Source: Anditalea sp035461405 (GTDB lineage Bacteria > Bacteroidota > Bacteroidia > Cytophagales > Cyclobacteriaceae). From it: a stretch of DNA of 10,358 bases. Numbering within the stretch: the first letter of the stretch is position 1; every line of letters begins with the position of its first letter. Positions 1 to 7,537 of the stretch are shown piece after piece. The position numbers were made by a program, and so were the translations under genes. Under the pieces are notes generated by a model. That model saw only the letters and a list, made by a program, of their open reading frames with translations, did no database searches and was not told the DNA's origin. The DNA is taken from assembly GCA_035461405.1 (NCBI GenBank), contig DATHVH010000338.1, positions 1 to 10,358 of the forward strand, in the 5' to 3' direction.

Positions 1-641
1 GCCGTGTAAAAAACCTTCCCTTTACCCTGTTCTCTCACCCAAGTCCATGGTTCACGGTGGCCATCTTCCACACGTTCCATCAGGACTGTCATATCAGGAT
101 TTACTTTGCTATGTACATAAGTTTCATCCCAAGTTTCAAATTCCGAGAGGCCTTCCATTACCGGGTGATCTGCATTTACTATTTCCGCAGTAAAGGTGCC
201 TGTTCCATGAGATTTAAATTGCCCGCCAACGGCATCCACATACCAATCAGAATTTCTGAACATAAAAGAAGCACTGTGAAGTGGTATAAAAGCCTTACCC
301 CCTTCAACAAAATCTTTCATGGCATCTTCCTGTTCAGAGGTTATATCATTATGATTGGCGTAAATCATGAGACCATCATATCTAGAAAGATTGTCGGCAT
401 TTAGATCGTTGGGGTCACTTGTATAGGTCAAGCTTATACCTTTTTGAAACAAAGGCATAGCCAGCATGGGGGCAAATTTTTCTGAATTGTGATGCTCACT
501 CTTATGCCCAAGGAAAAGTATTTCTATCCTTCTGGGGGCGTCTGGGTCAAAACCGCTTTCGTTTTGTGAGCAACTGCTTAACAGCAGCAGAAAAACCCCA
601 AAAAAAATTGGTAATGATAAATTGTTAATATTCATTTTCAT
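1..641 (-). CDS. ThuA-domain lipoprotein, 3' end outside window (probable N-terminal module of a large dehydrogenase-type protein)
   Basis: 213 codons are visible and the frame runs open through the left edge, so the protein is incomplete. The ATG at 641 (MKMN) is followed by a hydrophobic stretch and a lipobox, L21-S-S-C24, so the product is probably a lipoprotein exported by Sec and signal peptidase II. A ThuA-like (class I amidotransferase-fold) domain starts near residue 38. Visible landmarks are LFLGHKSEHHNS (42-53), YANHND (94-99), PLHSASF (120-126), GGQFKSHGTG (139-148), DETYVH (172-177) and EPWTWVREQGKGKVFYT up to the edge. This version of the domain, with the DETYVH and EPWTWVR signatures, is the one usually found at the N-terminus of very long secreted proteins that continue into a beta-propeller dehydrogenase and a cytochrome-c-like haem domain. 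That continuation is inferred. The gene lies 213 bp downstream of the second ThuA gene on the same strand. Confidence 0.88.
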   Translation of the reverse strand, partial: MKMNINNLSLPIFFGVFLLLLSSCSQNESGFDPDAPRRIEILFLGHKSEHHNSEKFAPMLAMPLFQKGISLTYTSDPNDLNADNLSRYDGLMIYANHNDITSEQEDAMKDFVEGGKAFIPLHSASFMFRNSDWYVDAVGGQFKSHGTGTFTAEIVNADHPVMEGLSEFETWDETYVHSKVNPDMTVLMERVEDGHREPWTWVREQGKGKVFYT

Positions 642-854
642 AATATTAGGTTATTTTATGGCGTATTTTTAATAGGGGGTTTATCTTAAGTTACATAAGT
701 TTATTACAATCGTAGCATTGAGCGTTGCTAAAATCCAGCATAGCAATAATATCGTTTTAAACCCACTTTTTCTTGAAACATGTTAGCCAATCTTGATACA
801 ATGTTATCCTTTATAGACATGAATATTGGGTAATCAATCTCTCAGGTTAAACGA

Positions 855-1583
855 TTACTCTGCCGTCCATTTTATGGCATTTTTAAGGAGAGTCTTATAA
901 GCTTCCAAATCATGGGATTCATTATCATGTCCTAAAGCAATGCTTACTATTTTAGATTTTGGATGGTTTACCACGAATACAGAGGGAAAAACGTCCGAAC
1001 CTTCTTTAGTAGCAGTAGCAAGGACTTCGATACCAGGACCTTTAGGATCTATTTTCTGATAATAGAGTTCATCTTTTAAACTAAATTTAGCGGGTACTCC
1101 TTTGGTAACAGGATGATTTTTCTTTACCACATTTACATCAAAATTACCGTATCTGTCATGTGATCTCGATCCCCCACTTACTAACTTCTGATTGAATTCG
1201 GGCCAATCTGACCAACTGTACCAAAGGGCAGCATGCCCTAAGACCAATCCATTTCCTGCATCTACAAAATCCATAATAGCTTTTCTGTTTTCAGGATCCT
1301 TGATGGGTTGATTATTGGTCATATAAAGTACATCGGCATATTCTAAGTAATACTTAATGGAATCCAAATCATCCAAATAGCGAACCTCGGCAAAACCATC
1401 TTTACTTAAAGTGGCCACATCCGTACCTTTAAACCATTTGTCATAATCATGGGCATCACCCCCACCAAGCATGAGAATTTTAATAAGATTTTTATCTTCC
1501 GATTCTTTAGCAACCAGCAACGTACTACTAAAAGCTAACCCTACAACTGCAACATTTAATAACAAATATTTTATAATTGACAT
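855..1583 (-). CDS. Exported stand-alone ThuA-like domain protein
   Basis: This 242-residue protein has a Sec signal peptide at residues 1-25 (hydrophobic 4-24, likely cleavage after LLVA), so it should be periplasmic or secreted. The rest is one ThuA-like domain: ILMLGGGDAHDYDKW (36-50), a DVLYMTN strand (84-90), GHAALWYSWSDWPEF (116-130), GGSRSHD (137-143), HPVTKGVP (157-164), DELYY (171-175) and the terminal LGHDNESHD (217-225). The length fits a single-domain family member. ThuA was named from trehalose utilisation in rhizobia, where ThuA/ThuB act on disaccharides through 3-keto intermediates; the substrate here cannot be read from the sequence. It is only distantly similar to the ThuA module of the downstream gene, so the pair is not a recent duplication. 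The start is an ATG with no obvious Shine-Dalgarno sequence. Confidence 0.88.
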   Translation of the reverse strand: MSIIKYLLLNVAVVGLAFSSTLLVAKESEDKNLIKILMLGGGDAHDYDKWFKGTDVATLSKDGFAEVRYLDDLDSIKYYLEYADVLYMTNNQPIKDPENRKAIMDFVDAGNGLVLGHAALWYSWSDWPEFNQKLVSGGSRSHDRYGNFDVNVVKKNHPVTKGVPAKFSLKDELYYQKIDPKGPGIEVLATATKEGSDVFPSVFVVNHPKSKIVSIALGHDNESHDLEAYKTLLKNAIKWTAE

Positions 1584-1847
1584 ATTTAGGTTCTCTTACG
1601 TGAAAATTTTAATAAATTAATAATCCTTCAATTAATTACTGGACCACTGCATTCTTACTTTTAATCATAAAGAAGAAATTTATTAGTGTCATTTATACGC
1701 TTAAATTATAAAATATATCTTTGGAAGCATAGTAGATGTGGAATTAAAAATTTAATATAGGCAGTTTATAGTTAAATGATAAAATTACTTTGATGAACGG
1801 TATAATTGCTGTTAAATATGGAGCTACTTTGGGCGGTTTTAAAAATT

Positions 1848-2843
1848 TTATAGCCTAACCCACCTTTCCTCTTTTGCTGATATAAAAATTGCTTCAAGCA
1901 CACGCGTATTGGCCAGTGCTTCTTCTAATGATACCGGCTCTTTTGAATCATCAATGATAGATCGAATAAAATCTTCAGCTTGTAAAGCATATTGATCGCA
2001 GGTATCTATCTCAATTGTCTCCAGATTATTTTGGTAAATACCACCCTCGTCCAGGGTGATTTTGGTTGGCCGATCATTTGGGGAGTTAAAGGGAATCACT
2101 ATTTCAAGTCTTTTTTCACTTCCCATAAAATGCATTCGCTGGTACGGCACCATCTGGGTTCCCACTGTGAATACTGCTTGAGTCGTAGGAAACTGCATGA
2201 CTACAGAAGAAAGGATATCGGTACCAAATTCTTTATCATATTCCATAAGGGCTAATACTTTCTGTGGCTCCTCATTTAATACAAATCGGGATGTCATCAC
2301 TGGGTAACAGCCAATATCCCACATAGCACCACCTCCAAAACTTGCCACATTTCTGATATTATTGGGATCATTATTAAAATAGCTAAAACAGCCCTGTATT
2401 AGCTTTACGTGCCCTAGCTTCCCCTCTTGAACAATGTTTTTGGCTTTAATCCATTGAGGATGCGTTTTCACCATAAAGGCCTCCCCAACTTTTACCTTAT
2501 ATTTATCTCTGGCTTGAATAAGCGTATTGATATCAGCGCTATTTAAGGCTATAGGTTTTTCACATAATACATGCTTGCCGGCCTCTATACATTTAAGTGT
2601 ATATTCTACATGGAGATGATTTGGAAGTGGATTGTAAATAACATGAATATCAGGATCTGATATCATCTCTTCATAAGAGCCATAGGTTTTTTGGATATTA
2701 AATTGTTTTGCCGCAGCATTAGCTTTGGTAATATCTCGTGATGCTATACCGTGTACTTGGAAATTTTCACTTGATACCATAGCTGGAATTACTTTTTCCA
2801 TAGCAATTTTTGCGGTACTTAAAATCCCAAAGTTTAGTTTCAT
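1848..2843 (-). CDS. Gfo/Idh/MocA family NAD(P)-dependent oxidoreductase
   Basis: This 331-residue protein has the usual length for the family. The N-terminal Rossmann fold starts at once with NFGILSTAKIA (4-14) and continues through GIASRD (32-37) and VIYNPLPNHLH (68-78) to the family hallmark CEKPIAL (94-100), whose Lys96 normally sits at the active site. The C-terminal alpha/beta domain carries GGGAMWDIGCYPV (170-182), typical of the branch that includes D-xylose dehydrogenase, glucose-fructose oxidoreductase and dihydrodiol dehydrogenase. There is no signal peptide or Tat motif, so it should be cytosolic, unlike the two exported ThuA proteins downstream. The likely reaction is reversible NAD(P)-linked oxidation of a sugar, polyol or related carbonyl compound; the substrate is unknown. 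It is divergently transcribed from the alpha/beta hydrolase and 264 bp upstream of the next minus-strand gene. Confidence 0.92.
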   Translation of the reverse strand: MKLNFGILSTAKIAMEKVIPAMVSSENFQVHGIASRDITKANAAAKQFNIQKTYGSYEEMISDPDIHVIYNPLPNHLHVEYTLKCIEAGKHVLCEKPIALNSADINTLIQARDKYKVKVGEAFMVKTHPQWIKAKNIVQEGKLGHVKLIQGCFSYFNNDPNNIRNVASFGGGAMWDIGCYPVMTSRFVLNEEPQKVLALMEYDKEFGTDILSSVVMQFPTTQAVFTVGTQMVPYQRMHFMGSEKRLEIVIPFNSPNDRPTKITLDEGGIYQNNLETIEIDTCDQYALQAEDFIRSIIDDSKEPVSLEEALANTRVLEAIFISAKEERWVRL

Positions 2844-2927
2844 TTTTAAAGGGTTAATAGTTTATGTAAGTCAATATAAGAAAGAGCTAAGGCTAATCAA
2901 ATGCTAGAGAAGCAATCTCAATATTTA

Positions 2928-2939
2928 ATACTTAAGTAT
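2928..2939. promoter_or_regulatory. 12-bp perfect palindrome, possible operator
   Basis: ATACTTAAGTAT is a perfect inverted repeat about 85-96 bp upstream of the Gfo/Idh/MocA start codon. Its position in a divergent promoter region would suit a regulator-binding site. In such AT-rich DNA, however, a 12-bp palindrome can arise by chance, and no regulator gene is present in the window. Confidence 0.2.
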
Positions 2940-3033
2940 CCGGAATGTTACTATTAGTTTCAAATTCTTAAATAATATCTCAATACAAGTAGTATCATTT
3001 TGTTTAATAGCTTCTATTCAAAATATTAATACG

Positions 3034-3051
3034 CAATTCACACAATTCACA
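3034..3051. repeat. Two tandem copies of CAATTCACA
   Basis: CAATTCACA occurs twice head to tail with no spacer, in the middle of the divergent intergenic region and about 210-230 bp upstream of the hydrolase start. It may be a direct-repeat binding site or just a small slippage duplication; the sequence alone cannot decide. Confidence 0.35.
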
Positions 3052-3261
3052 AAAATTATCTGTTATTATTTTTATAAATTAGGTAATTTTATATAAAACA
3101 ATTCATGTTATTAATTAAAGAGGGAATCACTTCATTAAAGTATTCTATAGATGAGATAAGGTAAATTATTTGAATTTCTCAGCTTGAACATTGGGTCGAT
3201 GTTTAATCCAATTCTATTAAGTAAACATAAGCTACATCAATAAAAATCAACTTCAACTCTC

Positions 3262-4140
3262 ATGAAAAGCATAAGCGCATCGATCTATGTAGCGGGGATA
3301 GCTTTCTTTCTAATATTATGCAGTTATTCTTCAAATACTAATTCCCAGGCTATGAAAATGCAATGTGAAATCAAAGGAAACGGAAAGCCCTTGGTACTGG
3401 TTGGTGGCGGCTTAACAGGTTGGGCTAGTTGGGAACCTTTCGTAAAAGAATTCGCGAAGAGCCGAAAAGTCATAAGGGTGCAACTCCTAGCAGTTCAATG
3501 GGGACTTGAGAACAATCCTTTACCTGAGGATTATTCCATTAAAACAGAAAGCAGAGCGCTTGCTTCCACTTTATATTCTTTGGATATCATTATGCCAGTG
3601 GATGTGGTAGCATGGTCCTACGGAGCGTTCACTTCTCTTGATTTTGCACTTGACCATCCGGACTATATCCGTACACTTACCCTTATAGAACCGCCTGCTA
3701 TATGGGTACTTCGTGAAACTGGAAAGTGGAATGAGAAAACGCAGGAGACTGCAGACTTTTTCGAAACCCAAAAAGGAGATATTCCTAAAGATATGCTTGC
3801 CGAATTTTTACAGCGGGCCGGGTTGGTCCCTCCTGGAAAATCGGCTAGGGAACTTCCACAATGGAACAGCTGGGTTCCATACAGAAATTCCCTGCGTGCT
3901 AATCCATCAGTAGTTTCTTTTAGGGATGAACTATATAGATTAAATAATTTTCAATCCCCCGTACTCTTAGTAAAAGGAATTGGATCCACAGCATATCTAC
4001 ACCAAATTATCGATGACCTTGCAGATCATCTTCCAAACTCACAAGTAGTAGAGTTTCCAAGTGGCCATGCTCCACATATAGTTTCAAGGGATAAGTTTCT
4101 ATCAACACTTGAACAATTTCATAATGATTTTAAAGATTGA
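3262..4140 (+). CDS. Exported alpha/beta hydrolase with atypical active-site motifs
   Basis: This 292-residue protein has a signal peptide-like N-terminus (hydrophobic 8-20, probable cleavage near NSQA, residue 30). Cys20 is followed by S, but LILC is a poor lipobox, so lipoprotein status is doubtful. The alpha/beta hydrolase fold shows the oxyanion-hole strand LVLVGGG (44-50), a nucleophile elbow AWSYG (117-121, Ser119) with Ala in the first Gly position of GxSxG, LTLIEPP (139-145), the penultimate strand PVLLVKGIGS (233-242) and the catalytic-His loop GHAPH (268-272, His269). The usual Asp after the penultimate strand is absent (GIGSTAYL). Relatives with the EPP motif and a G-x-x-S turn at this place exist, so the protein may still be active. 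The substrate is unknown. A shorter start at Met31 would remove the signal peptide and is less likely. Confidence 0.88.
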   Translation: MKSISASIYVAGIAFFLILCSYSSNTNSQAMKMQCEIKGNGKPLVLVGGGLTGWASWEPFVKEFAKSRKVIRVQLLAVQWGLENNPLPEDYSIKTESRALASTLYSLDIIMPVDVVAWSYGAFTSLDFALDHPDYIRTLTLIEPPAIWVLRETGKWNEKTQETADFFETQKGDIPKDMLAEFLQRAGLVPPGKSARELPQWNSWVPYRNSLRANPSVVSFRDELYRLNNFQSPVLLVKGIGSTAYLHQIIDDLADHLPNSQVVEFPSGHAPHIVSRDKFLSTLEQFHNDFKD

Positions 4141-4194
4141 GTTATAATATATCTGAGTTGATATTTAATATAATCTTGAGGTTTTGCCCGAACA

Positions 4195-4210
4195 CGAACA
4201 TTATTGTTCG
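4195..4210. promoter_or_regulatory. 16-bp inverted repeat CGAACA-TTAT-TGTTCG
   Basis: A perfect 6-bp stem with a 4-nt loop lies 55 bp downstream of the hydrolase stop and about 145 bp upstream of the permease start. No T-run follows on either strand, so it is not a typical intrinsic terminator. It could be an operator for the permease gene. It may also be a by-product of a coding remnant on the minus strand. Confidence 0.25.
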
Positions 4211-4355
4211 CTTCAACCCATTTATTAAGCTAGAATAGTCCTCTTTTTCCTTCCAAATGCTATTATTCCATGGCATATAAATTGGCATTAGGGTTTGAAC
4301 ATAGTCATCTTTTATATGCTTCATCTGTTTTTTTCATTCAATAATCTTTCCTCAT

Positions 4356-6719
4356 ATGCTTAAAAGTTACTTTCTAATAGGACTCCGTAATCTTATGAAG
4401 GAAAAATGGTTTTCCCTTATCAAAATTTTTGGATTAGCTTTAGGATTGGCAGCTACCTTTATCATAGGATTATATATTCAGGAAGATCTTTCCTTTGATA
4501 AGTTCCATCATAATTCTTCACGTATCTATCGAGTGCTTACTTTAGACATGGCAGAGGGGGTGAGCAGTAAGCTAGTCGGTGTTACACCTAGTCCCTTAGG
4601 ACCAGCTTTGGTAGACGAGCTACCAGAGGTGGCCAATTCAGCAAGACTAAGGCCTCAAGGTCGACTGAATCTCAGTTACGAAGACAAACTGCTCAGATGT
4701 GATGGCTGCTTCCGTACTGAATCTTCATTCTTCGAATTGTTTAACTTTCCTATACTCGAAGGAAAAAGAGATGGAGTATTAGACGAACCCAATACCATAG
4801 CCATTACCGAAAAACTATCGAAACGAATTTTTGGGGAAGAAAGCCCTATAGGTAAAACCATAAAGGTCAACCAGACCCTGGAACTATATGTAGTGGCACT
4901 TTTAGCGGATCCTCCTGCCAATTCGCATTTACAATTTGATCTGCTCCGGTCTATGGTACCCGGTCAGAATGAAGAAAACTACGGACAAAGTCTGCTTCAG
5001 TGGGGAGGTCTCAATACTTTCACATACCTGAAATTTGACAGAGAAATAGATAAAGCTGAGGTGGACCCCAAAATTCAGGATATCGCCCGAAAAAATGAAG
5101 TAGTGGATGTCTTTGTTCCCACTCTTCAGGCGCTTCATGATGTCCATCTAGGGTCAAAAGAGATCCTTTTTGAAAGCAATTTCAATAAGTCTGATAAGCA
5201 GCATGTAGTAACCCTATCTATTGTGGCAATTCTTATATTATTTTTGGCTATCATTAATTTCGCAAATCTTGTCACTGCTAAATCCACCACACGGGCCAAA
5301 GAGGTGGGTGTAAGAAAAGTAGTTGGTGCCTACAGGTCACATTTGATATGGCAGCATCTTTCGGAATCCATTTTGGTAGTGTTATTATCAGCAGTGATCG
5401 CCTATGTTTTAGTATTAGTCTTTCTGCCCCTTTTCAATGATCTATACCAGAGAGGTGCAGATATACAGGCATTGTTCGATTATCAGAATGTGTTAATTAT
5501 AGCGGGTATGGTCATTGCAGTCGGCGTAATTTCCGGTTTATATCCTGCGTTTGTACTTTCATCCTTCAATCCGCTTTCCGTAATGAAAGGGGCTTTTAAG
5601 AATTCAGAAAGTGGTCAATCCCTTCGCAAATCCCTGGTAGTATTTCAGTTTACTATTAGCATAGGGTTAATAGTCGGAACGGTCATCGTCTATCAACAGA
5701 TGAATTATATTTTCACCACCGACCTTGGATATAGCAGGGATCAGATTATCACCATTTCTCAAAATACCAGCAACAGCGAATTTCTAAGAAATGAACTGAT
5801 CCAAAATCCAAACGTCTATGCTGTAGGTACCTCTTCTGCCCAGATCGGCCAGCAGCTCCCAAGAGGTGGAGTAGCACCGCAAGGCTCTACTGAAGAAACT
5901 ACATATATCGTCAGCGAAATGAACATCGACGAATTCTTTATTCCCACTATGGGAATGACCATCCTGGAAGGAAGGAATTTTTCAATGGCATCATCCGACA
6001 CCTTATCCGCGATAATAAATGAGGAAATGGCTAAGTTATTTGAATGGGATGAGCCTGTAGGTATGAAGTTAGAATTAGGAGAACAGCAGCCCCCACTCAC
6101 CGTCATAGGCGTAGTTAAAGATTTTCATTTTGCCACTATCCGGCATAAAGTGGAGCCGCTGTTAATGTTTTACAATCCGCAAAACAGTCAAATGGCTATA
6201 AAAGTGGATGGCCAAAATCTTAACCAAACGCTAAAAGATATTGAGGCTACCTGGAAAACTGTTAATCCAGAAACTCCATTTGAATATAATTTTCTTGATT
6301 CAGAGTTTGCCGATCTGTACCGAAATGATCAGGCCTTTGCAACCATGTTCCTTCATTTTGCCATTTTGGCTATCCTAATAGCATGCTTGGGATTATTTGG
6401 GTTGTCAGCCTATACCGCTGAGCAAAGACAAAAAGAGATCAGTATCAGAAAAGTATTGGGGGCCTCTCCCAGTAATATCATGATAAAACTTTCCCTGGAA
6501 TTTATTTCCCTAGTCGGCATAGCTTTTCTTCTTGGGGTTGTGCTCTCCTATTTTGCAATGAGCCAGTGGCTGCAGGATTTCCAATACCGAATCCAGATAG
6601 AGCCATGGGTATTCCTGATGGCCGGATTTCTTGCCCTCCTGATTACGGTAATGACTATAAGTTTCCAAACTATCAAGGCTACGTTCAGTGATCCGATTCG
6701 GTCGCTCAAGAGCGAATGA
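4356..6719 (+). CDS. FtsX/MacB-type ABC transporter permease, eight transmembrane helices
   Basis: This 787-residue inner-membrane protein has two halves of the same design. TM1 (about 22-42) is followed by a periplasmic MacB-like core (about 45-280). An FtsX domain comes next, with TM segments near 285-305, 336-360 and 378-402 and the signature EVGVRKVVGA (316-325). The second half has TM5 (about 427-446), a second periplasmic core (about 450-655) and an FtsX domain with TMs near 665-685, 713-735 and 748-770 and EISIRKVLGA (694-703). NPLSVMKG (405-412) and DPIRSLKSE (779-787) are the family's usual half endings. MacB-type systems couple a cytosolic ATPase to movement of a periplasmic substrate, such as a peptide, lipoprotein or drug, without a classic pore. 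No ATPase or regulator gene adjoins this one, as is common for these permeases in Bacteroidota. Cys115 and Cys118 (CDGC) lie in the first periplasmic core. Confidence 0.93.
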   Translation: MLKSYFLIGLRNLMKEKWFSLIKIFGLALGLAATFIIGLYIQEDLSFDKFHHNSSRIYRVLTLDMAEGVSSKLVGVTPSPLGPALVDELPEVANSARLRPQGRLNLSYEDKLLRCDGCFRTESSFFELFNFPILEGKRDGVLDEPNTIAITEKLSKRIFGEESPIGKTIKVNQTLELYVVALLADPPANSHLQFDLLRSMVPGQNEENYGQSLLQWGGLNTFTYLKFDREIDKAEVDPKIQDIARKNEVVDVFVPTLQALHDVHLGSKEILFESNFNKSDKQHVVTLSIVAILILFLAIINFANLVTAKSTTRAKEVGVRKVVGAYRSHLIWQHLSESILVVLLSAVIAYVLVLVFLPLFNDLYQRGADIQALFDYQNVLIIAGMVIAVGVISGLYPAFVLSSFNPLSVMKGAFKNSESGQSLRKSLVVFQFTISIGLIVGTVIVYQQMNYIFTTDLGYSRDQIITISQNTSNSEFLRNELIQNPNVYAVGTSSAQIGQQLPRGGVAPQGSTEETTYIVSEMNIDEFFIPTMGMTILEGRNFSMASSDTLSAIINEEMAKLFEWDEPVGMKLELGEQQPPLTVIGVVKDFHFATIRHKVEPLLMFYNPQNSQMAIKVDGQNLNQTLKDIEATWKTVNPETPFEYNFLDSEFADLYRNDQAFATMFLHFAILAILIACLGLFGLSAYTAEQRQKEISIRKVLGASPSNIMIKLSLEFISLVGIAFLLGVVLSYFAMSQWLQDFQYRIQIEPWVFLMAGFLALLITVMTISFQTIKATFSDPIRSLKSE

Positions 6720-6728
6720 TAAATTAAA

Positions 6729-6749
6729 AATCCCGTAATCCGGGGGATT
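6729..6749 (+). other. Small hairpin between permease and thioredoxin-like gene
   Basis: AATCCC (6729-6734) and GGGATT (6744-6749) can pair around a 9-nt loop, 10 bp after the permease stop. No T-run follows, so it is a poor terminator. It may only attenuate or process a permease-thioredoxin transcript. Confidence 0.25.
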
Positions 6750-6796
6750 GTAAAGATGAAAAAATCATACAATATTCAATCAAAAAATATAAACCC

Positions 6797-7417
6797 ATGA
6801 AAAATCTTAAGATCGTTTACTCGCTATGTATAATGTTTTCCCTGATGATTACCTTGGTAAATGCCCAGAACAAAGATGGGTACAAGGTGGGGGACAAAGC
6901 CCGTGACTTTAATCTAAAAGGCGTCGATGGCAAGATGGTTTCTTTAGCCTCACATCAAGATGCCAAGGGATTTTTGGTTATATTTTCCTGCAACACCTGC
7001 CCTTACGTGGTAGCTTATGAGGATAGGATGATGGACCTACATCGCAAATATGCTCCAAAAGGCTATCCCCTTATCGCCATCAATGCCAATGACAAAGCTC
7101 AGTCGCCCGGTGACAGCTTTGAAAAAATGCAGGAAAGAGCTAAAGGCAAGAACTTCCCTTTTGCCTATGTCTATGATGAAAGCCAGGAAATCACCCGTGC
7201 CTATGGTGCCACCAAAACTCCTGAAGTCTACCTGCTGGAAAAAGAGGGCAATGACTACGTTGTAAGATACATTGGAGCCATTGACAATAACTTCAGAGAA
7301 GCCGACAAAGCCAATGAACGATATGTGGAAAAAGCCATGGACGATATCCTAAACAACAGACAGGTGGCACAAAACAATACTAAAGCTGTCGGCTGTACAA
7401 TTAAATTCAGAAATTAA
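6797..7417 (+). CDS. Exported thioredoxin-fold (redoxin/AhpC-TSA-like) protein
   Basis: This 206-residue protein has a clear Sec signal peptide (1-23, VNA|Q), so it acts in the periplasm or outside. The redoxin fold begins at VGDKARDFNLKGVDG (31-45). The active-site region is FSCNTCPYV (63-71), giving a C65-x-x-C68 pair followed by Pro, and the cis-Pro loop is TKTPEVYL (139-146). A third Cys lies near the C-terminus in AVGCTIKF (197-204); a C-terminal GCxIK motif is characteristic of a widespread subgroup annotated as thioredoxin family or redoxin domain protein and may resolve a disulfide. Likely roles are thiol-disulfide exchange or peroxide reduction; the partner is unknown. It starts 77 bp after the permease stop on the same strand and converges with the next gene across a 120-bp gap. 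No strong terminator was seen in that gap. Confidence 0.9.
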   Translation: MKNLKIVYSLCIMFSLMITLVNAQNKDGYKVGDKARDFNLKGVDGKMVSLASHQDAKGFLVIFSCNTCPYVVAYEDRMMDLHRKYAPKGYPLIAINANDKAQSPGDSFEKMQERAKGKNFPFAYVYDESQEITRAYGATKTPEVYLLEKEGNDYVVRYIGAIDNNFREADKANERYVEKAMDDILNNRQVAQNNTKAVGCTIKFRN

Positions 7418-7537
7418 GAAAATTGCTCAGGGAAAAAATTAAACCTATGGTTAGTGTAGGCGAAAAAACAACTTTATGTAAAGGACAATAAAGAAGAAAA
7501 AGCCATTAACCAATGAAATTTAGTCAGCACCAAAAGT

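Larger units (their letters stand above)
2844..3261. other. 418-bp divergent intergenic region, very AT-rich
   Basis: This stretch lies between two diverging genes and should hold both promoters. No convincing ORF was seen on either strand. No match to the Bacteroidota promoter consensus (TTG, about 20 bp, TAnnTTTG) could be placed with confidence. It contains a perfect 12-bp palindrome at 2928-2939 and a perfect tandem 9-bp direct repeat at 3034-3051, both listed separately. The octamer TCTCAATA also occurs twice, near 2916 and near 2974. Confidence 0.6.

Noticed and set aside
57..404. Plus-strand 115-codon ORF
   Set aside because: It lies fully opposite the ThuA lipoprotein gene, whose minus frame carries clear domain motifs and a lipobox. 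The plus frame shows no recognisable domain.
725..746. Inverted repeat TTGCTA...TAGCAA as a terminator after the 242-residue ThuA gene
   Set aside because: The loop is 10 nt and no T-run follows on the minus strand. It does not meet the usual form of an intrinsic terminator.
728..820. Minus-strand 30-codon ORF (MSIKDNIVSRL...) between the two ThuA genes
   Set aside because: It is very short with no recognised motif and no clear ribosome binding site. Chance occurrence in AT-rich intergenic DNA is more likely.
4280..4330. Bacteroidota-type promoter (TTTG, 17 bp, TATGCTTC) upstream of the permease
   Set aside because: The -7 element has two mismatches to TAnnTTTG and the spacing is at the short end. 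It is too weak to annotate.
7418..7537. Terminators in the convergent gap between the thioredoxin-like and repeat protein genes
   Set aside because: Only 4-bp stems (AACC/GGTT and CATT/AATG) were found. The minus-strand one has a T-rich tail, but the stem is too short to support a call.
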